Counted from the stretch's first letter, positions 40,269 to 49,480 are shown. The stretch is 64,000 bases of DNA from an uncultured Prevotellaceae bacterium (GCA_946540735.1 CAMNIN010000002.1:102663-166662); one strand, 5' to 3'. Numbers and translations are program-made. The notes: a model not told the origin generated them from the sequence alone.

Positions 40269-43082
40269 ATGAGAAACCAGATCGAAGTCAAAGGCGCCCG
40301 CGTCAATAATCTCAAGAACATCAACATCAACATCCCCCACGACCAGTTTATCGTGATAGCCGGCGTGAGTGGAAGCGGCAAATCGTCGCTGGCCTTCGAC
40401 ACCCTGTATGCAGAAGGCCAGCGCCGCTACGTGGAGAGTCTCTCCTCGTATGCCAGGCAGTTTCTTGGGCGTATGAGCAAGCCCGAATGCGACTTCATCA
40501 AAGGTCTTCCGCCCGCCATCGCCATCCAGCAGCGTGTGATCAGCCGCAACCCCCGTTCGACGGTAGGCACCTCGACGGAGGTCTATGAATACATGCGTCT
40601 GCTCTATGCCCGTATCGGTCGCACCTACTCCCCCATCAGCGGCGTGGAGGTCAAGAAGCACTCCACGGAGGACATCGTCAAGCAAGTTTTGGAATTCTCG
40701 AAGGGCACACGCTTCTGCGTGATGGCTCCGCTTCGGATTCCCGAAGGCCGAACGCTGGAGCGCCAGTTGCAGATGGAGATGCAGCAGGGTTTCGCAAGGC
40801 TCTTCATGAAAGGGCAGTTTGTGAGGATCGACGAATTGCTCGAAGACCAGGCGACCCTTTCACAAGTGCACCCCTCCGACCTCTTCATCCTCATCGACCG
40901 TATGTCGGTGGATGACAGCAAGGACAGCATCTCCCGTCTGGTCGATTCCGCCGAGACCGCCCTCTATGAAGGTGATGGCCATTGCCGGATCACCTTCCTG
41001 CCCTCCAACATCTCTTATGACTTCTCCATGCGTTTCGAAGCCGACGGCATCCGTTTCGAAGAGCCCAACGACAACATGTTCTCCTTCAACTCCCCGCTCG
41101 GAGCCTGTCCCCACTGCGAGGGTTACGGCCGTGTGATCGGCATCGACGAGAAGTTGGTCATCCCCAACACGACATTGAGTGTCTATGACGGTTGCGTGCA
41201 ATGCTGGCATGGCGAGAAAATGCGCATGTGGCAGGAAGAATTCTGCCGCCGTGCAGCCCGTTATGACTTCCCCATTTTCAAGCCCTACCTTGAGCTCACC
41301 CACCAGCAGAAGGAATGGTTGTGGCACGGTCTTCCCTCCGACCAGGGTCTCGACATCCACGACCAGGTGTCGATTGATGCTTTTTTCGCCATGGTGCAGG
41401 AAAACCAATACAAGATACAATATCGTGTGATGCTGAGCCGCTACAGGGGAAAGACCATCTGTCCGACCTGTCATGGCACACGTCTGAAAAAAGAAGCCGG
41501 GTATGTGAAGATCGGAGGTAAAAGCATCTCAGACCTTGTGGAAATGCCCATCTGGTCGCTCAGGAAATGGTTTCTGGATCTACAGATAGAGGACCATGAG
41601 CGAGAGATCGCCAAACGGCTCCTGACCGAGATCAACAACCGCCTGCAGTTTATCGACGACGTGGGACTCGGCTATCTGACCCTCAACCGTCTGTCGAACT
41701 CGCTGAGCGGTGGTGAGAGCCAACGCATCAACCTCACCACGTCGCTGGGCAGCTCACTTGTCGGTTCGCTGTATATCCTCGACGAGCCCAGCATCGGTCT
41801 GCACAGCCGAGACACCGACAAACTGATCCACGTGCTCAAGGAACTGCAGTCACTCGGCAACACGGTCATCATCGTCGAGCACGACGAGGAGTTCATGCGT
41901 GCCGCCGACTATCTGATCGACGTGGGGCCAGATGCCGGACGTCTGGGCGGAGAAATTGTCTTCGAAGGCAAAGCCTCCAGCATCACAGAGCAGAGCCTCG
42001 CCCAATACCCCAGGAGTCACACGGTGAGATACCTGTTGCACCAAGAGACCATCCCGGTGCCCCCAAGCCGCCGTCCCTGGAATTTCTGGGTCACCATCCG
42101 TGGAGCAAGGATGAACAACCTGCGAGGCATCGACGTGAAGTTTCCACTCAACGTGTTCACCGTCGTCACCGGTGTCAGCGGCAGTGGGAAATCGACTTTG
42201 GTGAAAGGCATTCTCTACCCTGCCCTGAAGCGTCATCTCGGTGATGTATGCGATGCCCCAGGCGAATATCTGGCCTTGGAAGGAGACTGGAAGCAGTTGC
42301 GCCGTGTGGAGTTCGTCGACCAGAATCCCATCGGCAAGAGCAGCCGCAGCAATCCCGCCACATACGTGAAAGCATACGATGCCATCCGCCAACTCTTCGC
42401 CGACCAGCAGTTGGCCAAGCAAATGGGGTTCAGCCAGCAGTATTTCTCCTTCAATGCCGACGGCGGACGGTGCGAGGAGTGCAAAGGAGCCGGAGTGATC
42501 ACGGTCGAGATGCAGTTCATGGCCGACCTTGAACTGGAGTGCGAGTCATGCCATGGCAAACGATTCAAGCACGATATCCTGGAAGTCAAGTTCGCAGGCA
42601 AGAACATCCATGAAGTGCTGGAGATGACGGTATCTGAAGCGATAGAGTTCTTCACCGCCAACAAGCAACCGCTGATTGCCAAGCGCCTTCAGCCGCTTGA
42701 GGATGTCGGTCTGGGGTATATCCGTCTCGGACAAAGTTCCTCCACCCTCTCCGGCGGAGAGAATCAGCGTGTGAAACTTGCCTATTTCATCGGGCAGGAG
42801 CGCCAAGACCCCACGCTTTTCATTTTCGACGAGCCCACGACCGGCCTTCATTTCCATGATATCCGCCGATTGCTTTCCGCCTTCTATGCCCTCATCGACA
42901 GGGGGCACACCATACTGGTGATAGAGCATAACATGGAAGTCATCAAATGCGCCGACCATATCATCGACCTCGGTCCCGACGGTGGCGATAAAGGCGGCAA
43001 TCTCGTCTTCGAAGGAACGCCGGAGCAACTGGCCGAATGTGAAGCCAGCATCACCGGAAGGTATTTACGGGAAAAATTATGA
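40269..43082 (+). CDS. uvrA: UvrA-family excinuclease ABC ATPase
   Basis: 937 residues with both ABC modules: Walker A GVSGSGKSSLAFD and GVSGSGKSTLVKG, signatures LSGGESQRI and LSGGENQRV, Walker B LYILDEPSIG and LFIFDEPTTG. The second zinc module is intact (RCEECKGAG with CESCHGKR). In the first, the pair that should precede FSFNSP is missing (reads FEADGIRFEEP, about residue 256) while ACPHC (about 278) remains. UvrA scans DNA for damage and loads UvrB. This may be the second, variant UvrA paralog that some genomes carry rather than the main one. Confidence 0.92.
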   Translation: MRNQIEVKGARVNNLKNININIPHDQFIVIAGVSGSGKSSLAFDTLYAEGQRRYVESLSSYARQFLGRMSKPECDFIKGLPPAIAIQQRVISRNPRSTVGTSTEVYEYMRLLYARIGRTYSPISGVEVKKHSTEDIVKQVLEFSKGTRFCVMAPLRIPEGRTLERQLQMEMQQGFARLFMKGQFVRIDELLEDQATLSQVHPSDLFILIDRMSVDDSKDSISRLVDSAETALYEGDGHCRITFLPSNISYDFSMRFEADGIRFEEPNDNMFSFNSPLGACPHCEGYGRVIGIDEKLVIPNTTLSVYDGCVQCWHGEKMRMWQEEFCRRAARYDFPIFKPYLELTHQQKEWLWHGLPSDQGLDIHDQVSIDAFFAMVQENQYKIQYRVMLSRYRGKTICPTCHGTRLKKEAGYVKIGGKSISDLVEMPIWSLRKWFLDLQIEDHEREIAKRLLTEINNRLQFIDDVGLGYLTLNRLSNSLSGGESQRINLTTSLGSSLVGSLYILDEPSIGLHSRDTDKLIHVLKELQSLGNTVIIVEHDEEFMRAADYLIDVGPDAGRLGGEIVFEGKASSITEQSLAQYPRSHTVRYLLHQETIPVPPSRRPWNFWVTIRGARMNNLRGIDVKFPLNVFTVVTGVSGSGKSTLVKGILYPALKRHLGDVCDAPGEYLALEGDWKQLRRVEFVDQNPIGKSSRSNPATYVKAYDAIRQLFADQQLAKQMGFSQQYFSFNADGGRCEECKGAGVITVEMQFMADLELECESCHGKRFKHDILEVKFAGKNIHEVLEMTVSEAIEFFTANKQPLIAKRLQPLEDVGLGYIRLGQSSSTLSGGENQRVKLAYFIGQERQDPTLFIFDEPTTGLHFHDIRRLLSAFYALIDRGHTILVIEHNMEVIKCADHIIDLGPDGGDKGGNLVFEGTPEQLAECEASITGRYLREKL

Positions 43083-43091
43083 CCCAAAAAT

Positions 43092-43122
43092 TTTGTCAAA
43101 CGGAAAATTTGGATTACCTTTG
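43092..43122 (+). promoter_or_regulatory. Promoter of the tRNA pair
   Basis: TTTG (43092-43095), 19-nt spacer, TACCTTTG (43115-43122), about 60 bp before tRNA-Thr. Both elements at consensus spacing. Confidence 0.7.
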
Positions 43123-43183
43123 CGTTCGAATTGGATAAAAGGGTTATTCGGGTGTAGAAAAAGCCTCCATTTCACAAGAGTTT

Positions 43184-43256
43184 GCCGATATGGCTCAGTT
43201 GGTAGAGCAATTCATTCGTAATGAATAGGTCCCGGGTTCGAGTCCCGGTATCGGCT
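43184..43256 (+). tRNA. tRNA-Thr (anticodon CGT)
   Basis: A full cloverleaf: acceptor GCCGATA/TATCGGC, D stem GCTC/GAGC, anticodon stem ATTCA/TGAAT with loop TTCGTAA (anticodon CGT at 43217-43219), T arm CCGGG-TTCGAGT-CCCGG. CA of the 3' end follows in the DNA. Reads ACG threonine codons. Confidence 0.97.
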
Positions 43257-43266
43257 CATCATTCAA

Positions 43267-43337
43267 GCGGAATTAGCACATCGGTAGTGCATCGGCTTCC
43301 CAAGCCGAGGAGGCGGGTTCGATTCCCGTATTCCGCT
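43267..43337 (+). tRNA. tRNA-Gly (anticodon CCC)
   Basis: Acceptor GCGGAAT/ATTCCGC, D stem GCAC/GTGC, anticodon stem TCGGC/GCCGA with loop TTCCCAA (anticodon CCC at 43299-43301), T loop TTCGATT. CA follows. It is 10 bp after tRNA-Thr and shares its promoter and terminator. Reads GGG glycine codons. Confidence 0.97.
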
Positions 43338-43356
43338 CACCAGACAAACATCTAAG

Positions 43357-43388
43357 AGTCAGTGAGTTACATTGAATACTCACTGACT
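43357..43388 (+). terminator. Terminator of the tRNA operon
   Basis: Perfect 11-bp stem AGTCAGTGAGT/ACTCACTGACT with a 10-nt loop, then a T-rich run. Confidence 0.85.
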
Positions 43389-43409
43389 TTTTTCTTTTGT
43401 ATCCATAAT

Positions 43410-43466
43410 CCGATAATAGGTTTTAATAGGCTCAGATAGGCTGTAATAGGCTATCACAATTATCGG
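43410..43466. repeat. Four ATAGG boxes at 10-bp period inside an 8-bp inverted repeat
   Basis: ATAGG occurs at 43416, 43426, 43436 and 43446, exactly one helical turn apart. CCGATAAT (43410-43417) and its complement ATTATCGG (43459-43466) flank the array. It lies just past the tRNA terminator. Could be a protein-binding array or an integration scar; no function known. Confidence 0.65.
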
Positions 43467-43504
43467 TTTACAGATCCTAATACACATGGCATTGTGAACC
43501 GTCT

Positions 43505-44686
43505 TCAATCAGTTACGGAGCGGCGGCGAACCTCGAAGAACTGCCGAGTGGCAAGGAAAAAGAGGGCGGCACCGACCACATGGCAGAAAGCTACTGTGAA
43601 AAAGGCAAAAGTGTAGCTGATATATTCGGATAGCAGACCTCCAGCCAGAATGCCAAGGCCAATGCCCACATCCCATGAAACCAGCAACGTGGAATTGGCC
43701 GTCCCCCGCTCGTTGTTAGAGGCGATATTGATAGTCATGTTGAGAAATGCCGGCCATAGATGGCCGTTGCCCAATCCGATGAGAAGAGGCGAAACGTAAT
43801 AGCCGAAACTATTGGGACAAAGCACGAACAAGGTATAGCCCAGTGTTGAGAGAACGATGCCCTCGCCTGCATTCCTGGCCAAGCGGCCCTTCCGGAGCGA
43901 TTTCGAGCCCAGGAGACGTGACACGATAAGTCCGATGGAGAGCAGCAGGAAAAACACGCCCGTACCACCCGTAATGCCCATGACCTCTTTGCTGTATATG
44001 GCCAGGAAGTTGTGCAGCACGCCGAAACAGAATCCGAAAAACACCATATTGACTGCTATCAGCCACCCTTTCAGGAGAAAGAAGCGGTCGAGAGAGATTT
44101 TGTCTCTCCTTCTCACCACCGGTCTCTTGGGCAGTTGCACTGTACTGTCGACAGCCATGCCCAAACCTGCCACGGCCAGTGCGATCCAGAACAAGAGTTG
44201 GAAATCAGATGTATACTGGTAGACAGCGATACCCACCGACGGTGCCATGGCCATCGCCAGATTGTTGCTCAGGCCATAATAGCCGATACCCTCATTACGC
44301 CGGCTCGACGGCAAGACATCTATCGCCACCGTACTGTTGGCCACCGTCAACCCACCGAAGGGTGCTCCATGGAGCGTTCTGATGATAGCGAAGAGCAGCA
44401 AGGATCCGGCAGCCAGATAGCCGGTGAAGAAGATGAAAAAGAGGAAATAGAAGAAGAGCAGCATCCGTTTCCTGTCAAAACTATCGACGAGGAAACCACT
44501 GAAGGGGCGGAACAGCAGTGCCGTGATGGTATACCCTGAAAGCACCAGTCCGATGACATCCTTTGTGGCCGAGAAATACTCACTCAGGTAGAGAGGCAGC
44601 AAAGGTGCAAGCAAATAGAAGGCAAAGAACAGCAAGAAATTGGCTGTCATCACTTTGACATAGTTTCGGTTCCAGAGTTTTTCCAT
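43505..44686 (-). CDS. Major facilitator superfamily transporter
   Basis: 393 residues from ATG 44686 (MEKLWNRNYVKVMTANF); an ATG at 44710 would add eight. About 12 hydrophobic spans. The MFS loop 2-3 signature is GFLVDSFDRKRMLLF, and the periodic LYLSEYFSATKDVIGLVLSG matches the drug/sugar exporter subgroup of Bacteroidota. Substrate unknown; single-gene drug or metabolite efflux is the usual annotation. It stands alone, with tRNAs downstream in the opposite direction and DUF4301 upstream. Confidence 0.88.
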   Translation of the reverse strand: MEKLWNRNYVKVMTANFLLFFAFYLLAPLLPLYLSEYFSATKDVIGLVLSGYTITALLFRPFSGFLVDSFDRKRMLLFFYFLFFIFFTGYLAAGSLLLFAIIRTLHGAPFGGLTVANSTVAIDVLPSSRRNEGIGYYGLSNNLAMAMAPSVGIAVYQYTSDFQLLFWIALAVAGLGMAVDSTVQLPKRPVVRRRDKISLDRFFLLKGWLIAVNMVFFGFCFGVLHNFLAIYSKEVMGITGGTGVFFLLLSIGLIVSRLLGSKSLRKGRLARNAGEGIVLSTLGYTLFVLCPNSFGYYVSPLLIGLGNGHLWPAFLNMTINIASNNERGTANSTLLVSWDVGIGLGILAGGLLSEYISYTFAFFTVAFCHVVGAALFFLATRQFFEVRRRSVTD

Positions 44687-44722
44687 TACTATTGCCCGTT
44701 TTAGGGTCATCCGATTATCGAT

Positions 44723-44756
44723 AAGGAAGGCAAGGATACCTATCCCTGCCTTCCTT
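44723..44756. repeat. Hairpin in the MFS leader
   Basis: AAGGAAGGCA (44723-44732) and TGCCTTCCTT (44747-44756), perfect 10-bp arms. On the minus strand no T-run follows, so it may be an mRNA leader structure rather than a terminator. Confidence 0.5.
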
Positions 44757-44790
44757 CATTAATGATTTTAAAAAAAGGTGTGAAGTCTGT

Positions 44791-46308
44791 TTATTGATGC
44801 TGCTCACGCAGGAGGTCATTGACCGTCTTGACCGGATTGAAGGTTGAGAGCGGCACCTCCACAAAGACCGTGTTCCAGTCGCTCATGGCACCGTTCCAAA
44901 GCCCAGGAAGTTCGAGCGCCTTCAGTTCCTTGCCATTCTTGCTCTTGCTGCTGATGAAGCCCGTCGACTTGTCGACAAACTCCGGCAGGTTGAAGCGGTT
45001 GCCCTTGTAATCCTTGACAGCGCACACGAGGTCAACGGGATTGAAATGAGTGCCTTCAGTAAACATTTTTTGATATTCCACGTTGCTCTTGTCGATCTGG
45101 CTGCTCTCAAGAATCTGCAGGCTCACGGTGCCATCCTGGTTGTAAGTGAGGAACGGTCCGCCACCCGGTTCTCCGACATTCTTCACGACGCCGCAAACAC
45201 GCATCGGCCGGTTGAGTTTCTTGTGGAGATAGATCACGAGTTCAGCATCCTCAAGCAGTTTGATATCCGGATTGCGGCAGCACAGGTCACGCTGCAAGAA
45301 ACGGATGATCTCTTCCAGCTGCTCATGGTTGTACTTGCCAGTATCGAGCAGTTGCAGATATTCGAAGGCTTTCTTCTGAAGCGTCACCAATACGCCAGCG
45401 ATGAGCTGCTTGTAAGTGACGGTATCCCCCTTGAGCCTGTCGGGAACGACATTGTCAATATTCTTGATAAAGATCACGTCGGCGTCGATCTCGTTGAGAT
45501 TCTCGATAAGTGCTCCATGTCCACCGGGCCTGAACAGCAATTTGCCATCCTCAGTGCGGAAAGGAGTGTTGTCGGGATTGGCAGCGATGGTATCGGTGCT
45601 CGGTTTCTGTTCCGAGAATGAGATATTGTACTTGATGCCATATTTGTCAGCATAGCCATCGACCTTCGACTCCACCTTCTGCTCAAAGAGAGCCATATGC
45701 TCATGGCTGACCGTGAAATGCACGTTGGCCTCGCCGTTGCTGGCAGCATACAGAGCGCCCTCCACGAGGTGTTCCTCCATCGGGGTGCGCGGGCCATTCT
45801 CATAGTTGTGGAACAGAAGCAGTCCTTTGGGCAGCTGTCCGTAGTTCAGGCCCTTGGCCTCAAGCATGTTGGCCACCACAGCCTTGTAATTGCCCTCTGC
45901 CATCAACTGGTCGATGCCCTTTCCGCAATTCTCGACACATTTCTCATCGAGAGCTCCGAAGAAAGCGAAGTGATGGATATTGTCGAAATATTTCTTTTCG
46001 AAATCGGTGGTCGGCACATCATAATCAGCCGAAAGGAAAGCGAACATGTCTTTGAACATGCGGCTTGCGGCGCCCGATGCCGGCACGAACTTCACGATTT
46101 TCTTACCTTCGGCTTTATAAGCATCCCAGGCAGCGATCATCTGCTCGCGCTCACTCTCCTCAGGAGCGATGATACCCTTGCCAATGGCGGCGGCGGCCTC
46201 CAGTTTCAGGAAGGGGAAGCCCGTTTTGAATTCATCCAACTGAACAGCGATCTGCTCTTCAGAGATTCCTTTTGATGCGATTTGTCTTAGATCTTCTTGT
46301 GATAACAT
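44791..46308 (-). CDS. DUF4301-family protein
   Basis: 505 residues. Family segments: IVKFVPASGAASRMFKDMF, then FRPGGHGALIENLNEIDADV and FIKNIDNVVPDRL, a pattern like UDP-sugar pyrophosphorylases (GGxGAL and the substrate Asn/Asp). LNRPMRVCGVVKNVGEPGGG is also conserved. Widespread in Bacteroidota; biochemistry unknown to me. A nucleotidyltransferase-like fold acting on sugar or nucleotide phosphates is a reasonable guess. A -7 box lies at 46350-46357. Complete, with no signal peptide. Confidence 0.9.
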   Translation of the reverse strand: MLSQEDLRQIASKGISEEQIAVQLDEFKTGFPFLKLEAAAAIGKGIIAPEESEREQMIAAWDAYKAEGKKIVKFVPASGAASRMFKDMFAFLSADYDVPTTDFEKKYFDNIHHFAFFGALDEKCVENCGKGIDQLMAEGNYKAVVANMLEAKGLNYGQLPKGLLLFHNYENGPRTPMEEHLVEGALYAASNGEANVHFTVSHEHMALFEQKVESKVDGYADKYGIKYNISFSEQKPSTDTIAANPDNTPFRTEDGKLLFRPGGHGALIENLNEIDADVIFIKNIDNVVPDRLKGDTVTYKQLIAGVLVTLQKKAFEYLQLLDTGKYNHEQLEEIIRFLQRDLCCRNPDIKLLEDAELVIYLHKKLNRPMRVCGVVKNVGEPGGGPFLTYNQDGTVSLQILESSQIDKSNVEYQKMFTEGTHFNPVDLVCAVKDYKGNRFNLPEFVDKSTGFISSKSKNGKELKALELPGLWNGAMSDWNTVFVEVPLSTFNPVKTVNDLLREQHQ

Positions 46309-46349
46309 AATAAAATAGATTTAAATAACACTTTTTGGGTATTTTGTCA

Positions 46350-46357
46350 CAAAAATA
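46350..46357 (-). promoter_or_regulatory. -7 box of the DUF4301 gene
   Basis: Minus-strand TATTTTTG, about 42 bp before the ATG at 46308. Divergent from the RSH promoter. Confidence 0.5.
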
Positions 46358-46399
46358 CTTACTTTTTCTTAAATAGAAGAATATTTGATTGGAAATTTA

Positions 46400-46407
46400 T
46401 AACTTTG
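46400..46407 (+). promoter_or_regulatory. -7 box of the RelA/SpoT homologue
   Basis: TAACTTTG about 20 bp before the ATG at 46428, giving a short leader. Confidence 0.5.
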
Positions 46408-46427
46408 CATCAATTAATTCATTGGAA

Positions 46428-48635
46428 ATGGAGACAATCGATCAAAATAAGGCAGAAGAACAAGCCATCACTGAGTTGCTGACCACCCTGCATGACGCCC
46501 TGGCGCAACACCTGCGCCCCAACGATGAGGAGCAATTGAACGCGATACTCAAGGACATGCATGATAATGGTGTCGCACAGCCCAACGCCTTCCACCTCAA
46601 CCCCATGCTCTTCGGTCTGCAGACCGCCCAGATCGCCATGGAGGAAATCGGACTGCGCAGGGAAGGTGTGCTGGCCATCATCCTCTATTCCTGCCAAGCC
46701 CAGACGCGGTATAGCTTACAAGACATCTCAGACCGTTTCGGCGAAGGCGTGGCGCAGATCATCCATGGCCTGGACCGCATCCAAGGGCTCTACAAAAAAA
46801 GTCCCACGGTAGAGAGCGAGAATTTCCGCAATCTGCTCATCTCCTTCGCCGAGGACATGCGCGTGATCCTGATCATGATCGCCGACCGCGTGAACCTGAT
46901 GCGCCAGATCCGCGACACCGACATGGTGGAAGAGAAGCAACGCGTGTCGGAAGAAGCCTCCTATCTCTATGCCCCTCTTGCCCACAAACTCGGATTGTAT
47001 AAGCTCAAGAGCGAGTTGGAGGACCTGAGCCTGAAATACCTGGAGCATGATGCCTACTACATGATCAAGGAGAAGCTCAATGCCACGAAGCGCTCCCGCG
47101 ACGCCTACATCGAGCGCTTCATCCGCCCTATCGAGGAGAAACTGCGTGAGACTGGTCTGAAATTCCACATGAAGGGACGCACGAAGAGCATCCATAGCAT
47201 CTGGCAGAAGATGAAGAAGCAGAAATGCGGCTTTGAAGGCATCTATGACCTGTTTGCCATCCGCATCATCATCGACGCACCGCTGGAAAAGGAGAAGATG
47301 CAATGCTGGCAGACATTCTCGATCATCACCGACATGTATCAGCCCAATCCCAAGCGCATGCGCGACTGGCTCTCCGTTCCCAAGTCGAATGGCTACGAGA
47401 GTCTTCACATCACGGTGCTCGGTCCCGAGAACAAGTGGGTGGAGGTGCAGATCCGCACCGAACGCATGGACGAGATCGCTGAGCGCGGACTTGCCGCCCA
47501 CTGGCGCTACAAGGGCATCAAGGGCGACTCCGGCATCGACGAGTGGCTGAACAACATACGCGCCGCCCTGGAGAGCAATGACGACCTGCAGATGATGGAC
47601 CAGTTCAAGATGGACCTCTACGAAGACGAGGTTTTCGTCTTCACGCCCAAGGGCGACCTGTTCAAATTCCCCAAGGGTGCCACCATACTCGATTTCGCCT
47701 ACCATATCCACTCCAATGTAGGCAACCGCTGCGTCGGCGGCCGCATCAACGACCGTCTGGTGCCCGTCAGGGAACCGCTCCGCAGTGGCGACACCGTGGA
47801 AATCCTCACCTCCAACAACCAGAAGCCCAAGCAAGACTGGCTCTCGATCGTGAAGACTTCGCGTGCGAAGTCAAAAATCCGTCTAGCCCTCAAAGAGACT
47901 CAGGTGAAAGACGGCCTCTTTGCCAAGGAGATGCTTGAGCGCAAGTTCAAGAACAAGAAAATAGAGATGGAAGAAGCCACGATGTCGCACCTGATCCGCA
48001 AGCTCGGTTTCAAGGAGACCCGTGATTTCTACAAGCAACTCGCTGACGAGAAGCTCGATCCCAATGAGGTGATCGAGAAATATGTCGAGATCCGCAACAT
48101 CGAGACCGGAAATGCCCCCCAGGTGGCAGCCCGCAGCGCAGAGGAGTTCAGCTACGAGAACCCCGATGAGGAATACACCCGCCGCAATGATGACGTGCTT
48201 GTGATCGACCGCAACCTGAAAGGCATCGACTATCAGTTGGCGAAATGCTGCAATCCTATCTACGGCGATCAGATTTTCGGTTTTGTCACGGTGAGCGGCG
48301 GTATCAAGGTGCACCGTGCCGATTGCCCGAATGCCCCCGAACTGCGCCGCCGTTTCGGTTATCGGATGGTGAAGGCCCGATGGAGCGGCAAGGGATCGTC
48401 GCAATATGCGATCACACTCCGTGTGGTGGGCAACGACGACATCGGCATCGTGAACAACATCACCAGCATCATCTCCAAGGAGGAGAAGATCGTGATGCGC
48501 TCTATCAACATCGACAGTCATGACGGCTTGTTCGGCGGTATCCTCGTGGTGCAGCTCGACGATACCTCGCGCTTGGAGACCCTCATCAAGAAGCTCCGCA
48601 CTGTGAAAGGAGTGAAACAAGTGGAAAGACTATAG
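46428..48635 (+). CDS. Long RelA/SpoT homologue, synthetase active, hydrolase motif lost
   Basis: 735 residues with the RSH order: N-terminal HD-like region (1-190), synthetase (GRTKSIHSIWQKMKKQ, FAIRIII, SVPKSNGYESLH, EVQIRTERMDEIAE), TGS (EVFVFTPKGDLFKFPKGATI), zinc/helical part and C-terminal ACT (GNDDIGIVNNITSIISKEE). In the HD region the His-Asp metal motif is replaced (AIILYSCQAQTRYSLQDI), so ppGpp hydrolysis is unlikely and it should act as a RelA-type (p)ppGpp synthase sensing stalled ribosomes. The ATG at 46428 lies just after a -7 box; a TTG at 46389 would include it. Confidence 0.92.
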   Translation: METIDQNKAEEQAITELLTTLHDALAQHLRPNDEEQLNAILKDMHDNGVAQPNAFHLNPMLFGLQTAQIAMEEIGLRREGVLAIILYSCQAQTRYSLQDISDRFGEGVAQIIHGLDRIQGLYKKSPTVESENFRNLLISFAEDMRVILIMIADRVNLMRQIRDTDMVEEKQRVSEEASYLYAPLAHKLGLYKLKSELEDLSLKYLEHDAYYMIKEKLNATKRSRDAYIERFIRPIEEKLRETGLKFHMKGRTKSIHSIWQKMKKQKCGFEGIYDLFAIRIIIDAPLEKEKMQCWQTFSIITDMYQPNPKRMRDWLSVPKSNGYESLHITVLGPENKWVEVQIRTERMDEIAERGLAAHWRYKGIKGDSGIDEWLNNIRAALESNDDLQMMDQFKMDLYEDEVFVFTPKGDLFKFPKGATILDFAYHIHSNVGNRCVGGRINDRLVPVREPLRSGDTVEILTSNNQKPKQDWLSIVKTSRAKSKIRLALKETQVKDGLFAKEMLERKFKNKKIEMEEATMSHLIRKLGFKETRDFYKQLADEKLDPNEVIEKYVEIRNIETGNAPQVAARSAEEFSYENPDEEYTRRNDDVLVIDRNLKGIDYQLAKCCNPIYGDQIFGFVTVSGGIKVHRADCPNAPELRRRFGYRMVKARWSGKGSSQYAITLRVVGNDDIGIVNNITSIISKEEKIVMRSINIDSHDGLFGGILVVQLDDTSRLETLIKKLRTVKGVKQVERL

Positions 48636-48713
48636 GCCAGATTATCCTGCAAGGCTTTACCCAACCGATCCTGCCCACTGCCGATCAGGGATCAGAACAC
48701 TTCCGCGCAGGAA

Positions 48714-49334
48714 TCAGAACTCCACTCGGTCGATGAGAGCGAGCCCCTTTGGTGTGCAGATACCACGCAGGATGGTCATGATGACATTCTTGAAAATCGT
48801 CATCATCGGATAAGTCTGATAAAGTTCGGTATCCATGACATATTTCATGAATACCTCTGTCATGGAATTGATGATCTCATAATTGACATCGCCTCTGAAA
48901 CAGCCCTCTCTCACGCCCCTCATCATGAACTGAATAGACTTGCTGCGGTTGGTCTCATTCCGATTGCTGATATACTCCATTACCCTGGGATACTTGTGGA
49001 TCTCGGAATAGAAAAGCGGATTGGTCGTACCGCTGTTCTCGATATGGAGCCGCAAAAACGAGACCAGGATATCCATCACATTGCTGTCGTCCTTGATTTC
49101 CTGAGCAAGTTTCTCCTCAAAAGACTCATGATTGTATTTGACACAAGCATAAAGCAGATCCTCCTTGGTGCGGTAGATCTCATAAAGAGTCCGTTTGGAA
49201 ATCGACAAGTGGCATGCGATATCATCCATTTTCACAGCTTTAATACCTTTCTCACGAAAATCATCAATAGCCGTCTTCAAGATCTTCTTCTGAAGATCCT
49301 GCCGATAAGTGGTGGAATTGAGTGTTTTAGGCAT
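48714..49334 (-). CDS. TetR-family transcriptional regulator
   Basis: 206 residues. The N-terminal HTH reads KILKTAIDDFREKGIKAVKM, then DDIACHLSISKRTLYEIYRTKEDLLY, the standard TetR pattern. The C-terminal helical ligand domain is not closely recognisable. Divergent from the metal P-type ATPase, with a palindrome (49415-49434) between them that could be its operator. It likely represses itself and perhaps the ATPase; ligand unknown. TetR control of a P-type ATPase is less usual than MerR or ArsR. Confidence 0.9.
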   Translation of the reverse strand: MPKTLNSTTYRQDLQKKILKTAIDDFREKGIKAVKMDDIACHLSISKRTLYEIYRTKEDLLYACVKYNHESFEEKLAQEIKDDSNVMDILVSFLRLHIENSGTTNPLFYSEIHKYPRVMEYISNRNETNRSKSIQFMMRGVREGCFRGDVNYEIINSMTEVFMKYVMDTELYQTYPMMTIFKNVIMTILRGICTPKGLALIDRVEF

Positions 49335-49365
49335 CGTATAGTGTAGCTTGGGTCCGTGTCAGTGG

Positions 49366-49396
49366 CAAAGATAGTGAATAATATTGAAATGTCAAA
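49366..49396 (-). promoter_or_regulatory. Promoter of the TetR gene
   Basis: Minus-strand TTTG (49393-49396), 19-nt spacer, TATCTTTG (49366-49373), about 32 bp before the ATG at 49334. Confidence 0.65.
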
Positions 49397-49414
49397 ATAA
49401 AAGAGCCACTAAAC

Positions 49415-49434
49415 TTTGCAACTCGGTTGCGAAA
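49415..49434. promoter_or_regulatory. Candidate TetR operator palindrome
   Basis: TTTGCAACTCGGTTGCGAAA, GCAAC/GTTGC arms around a 3-nt centre with near-perfect outer bases. It lies between the TetR and ATPase promoters, over the -33 region of the latter. Confidence 0.5.
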
Positions 49435-49443
49435 CCAATCATC

Positions 49444-49451
49444 TACCTTTG
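49444..49451 (+). promoter_or_regulatory. -7 box of the metal ATPase
   Basis: TACCTTTG about 30 bp before the ATG at 49481; the upstream -33 position is occupied by the palindrome. Confidence 0.55.
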
Positions 49452-49480
49452 CAAAAGTTTTGATAAAAAAGCAAAAGATC

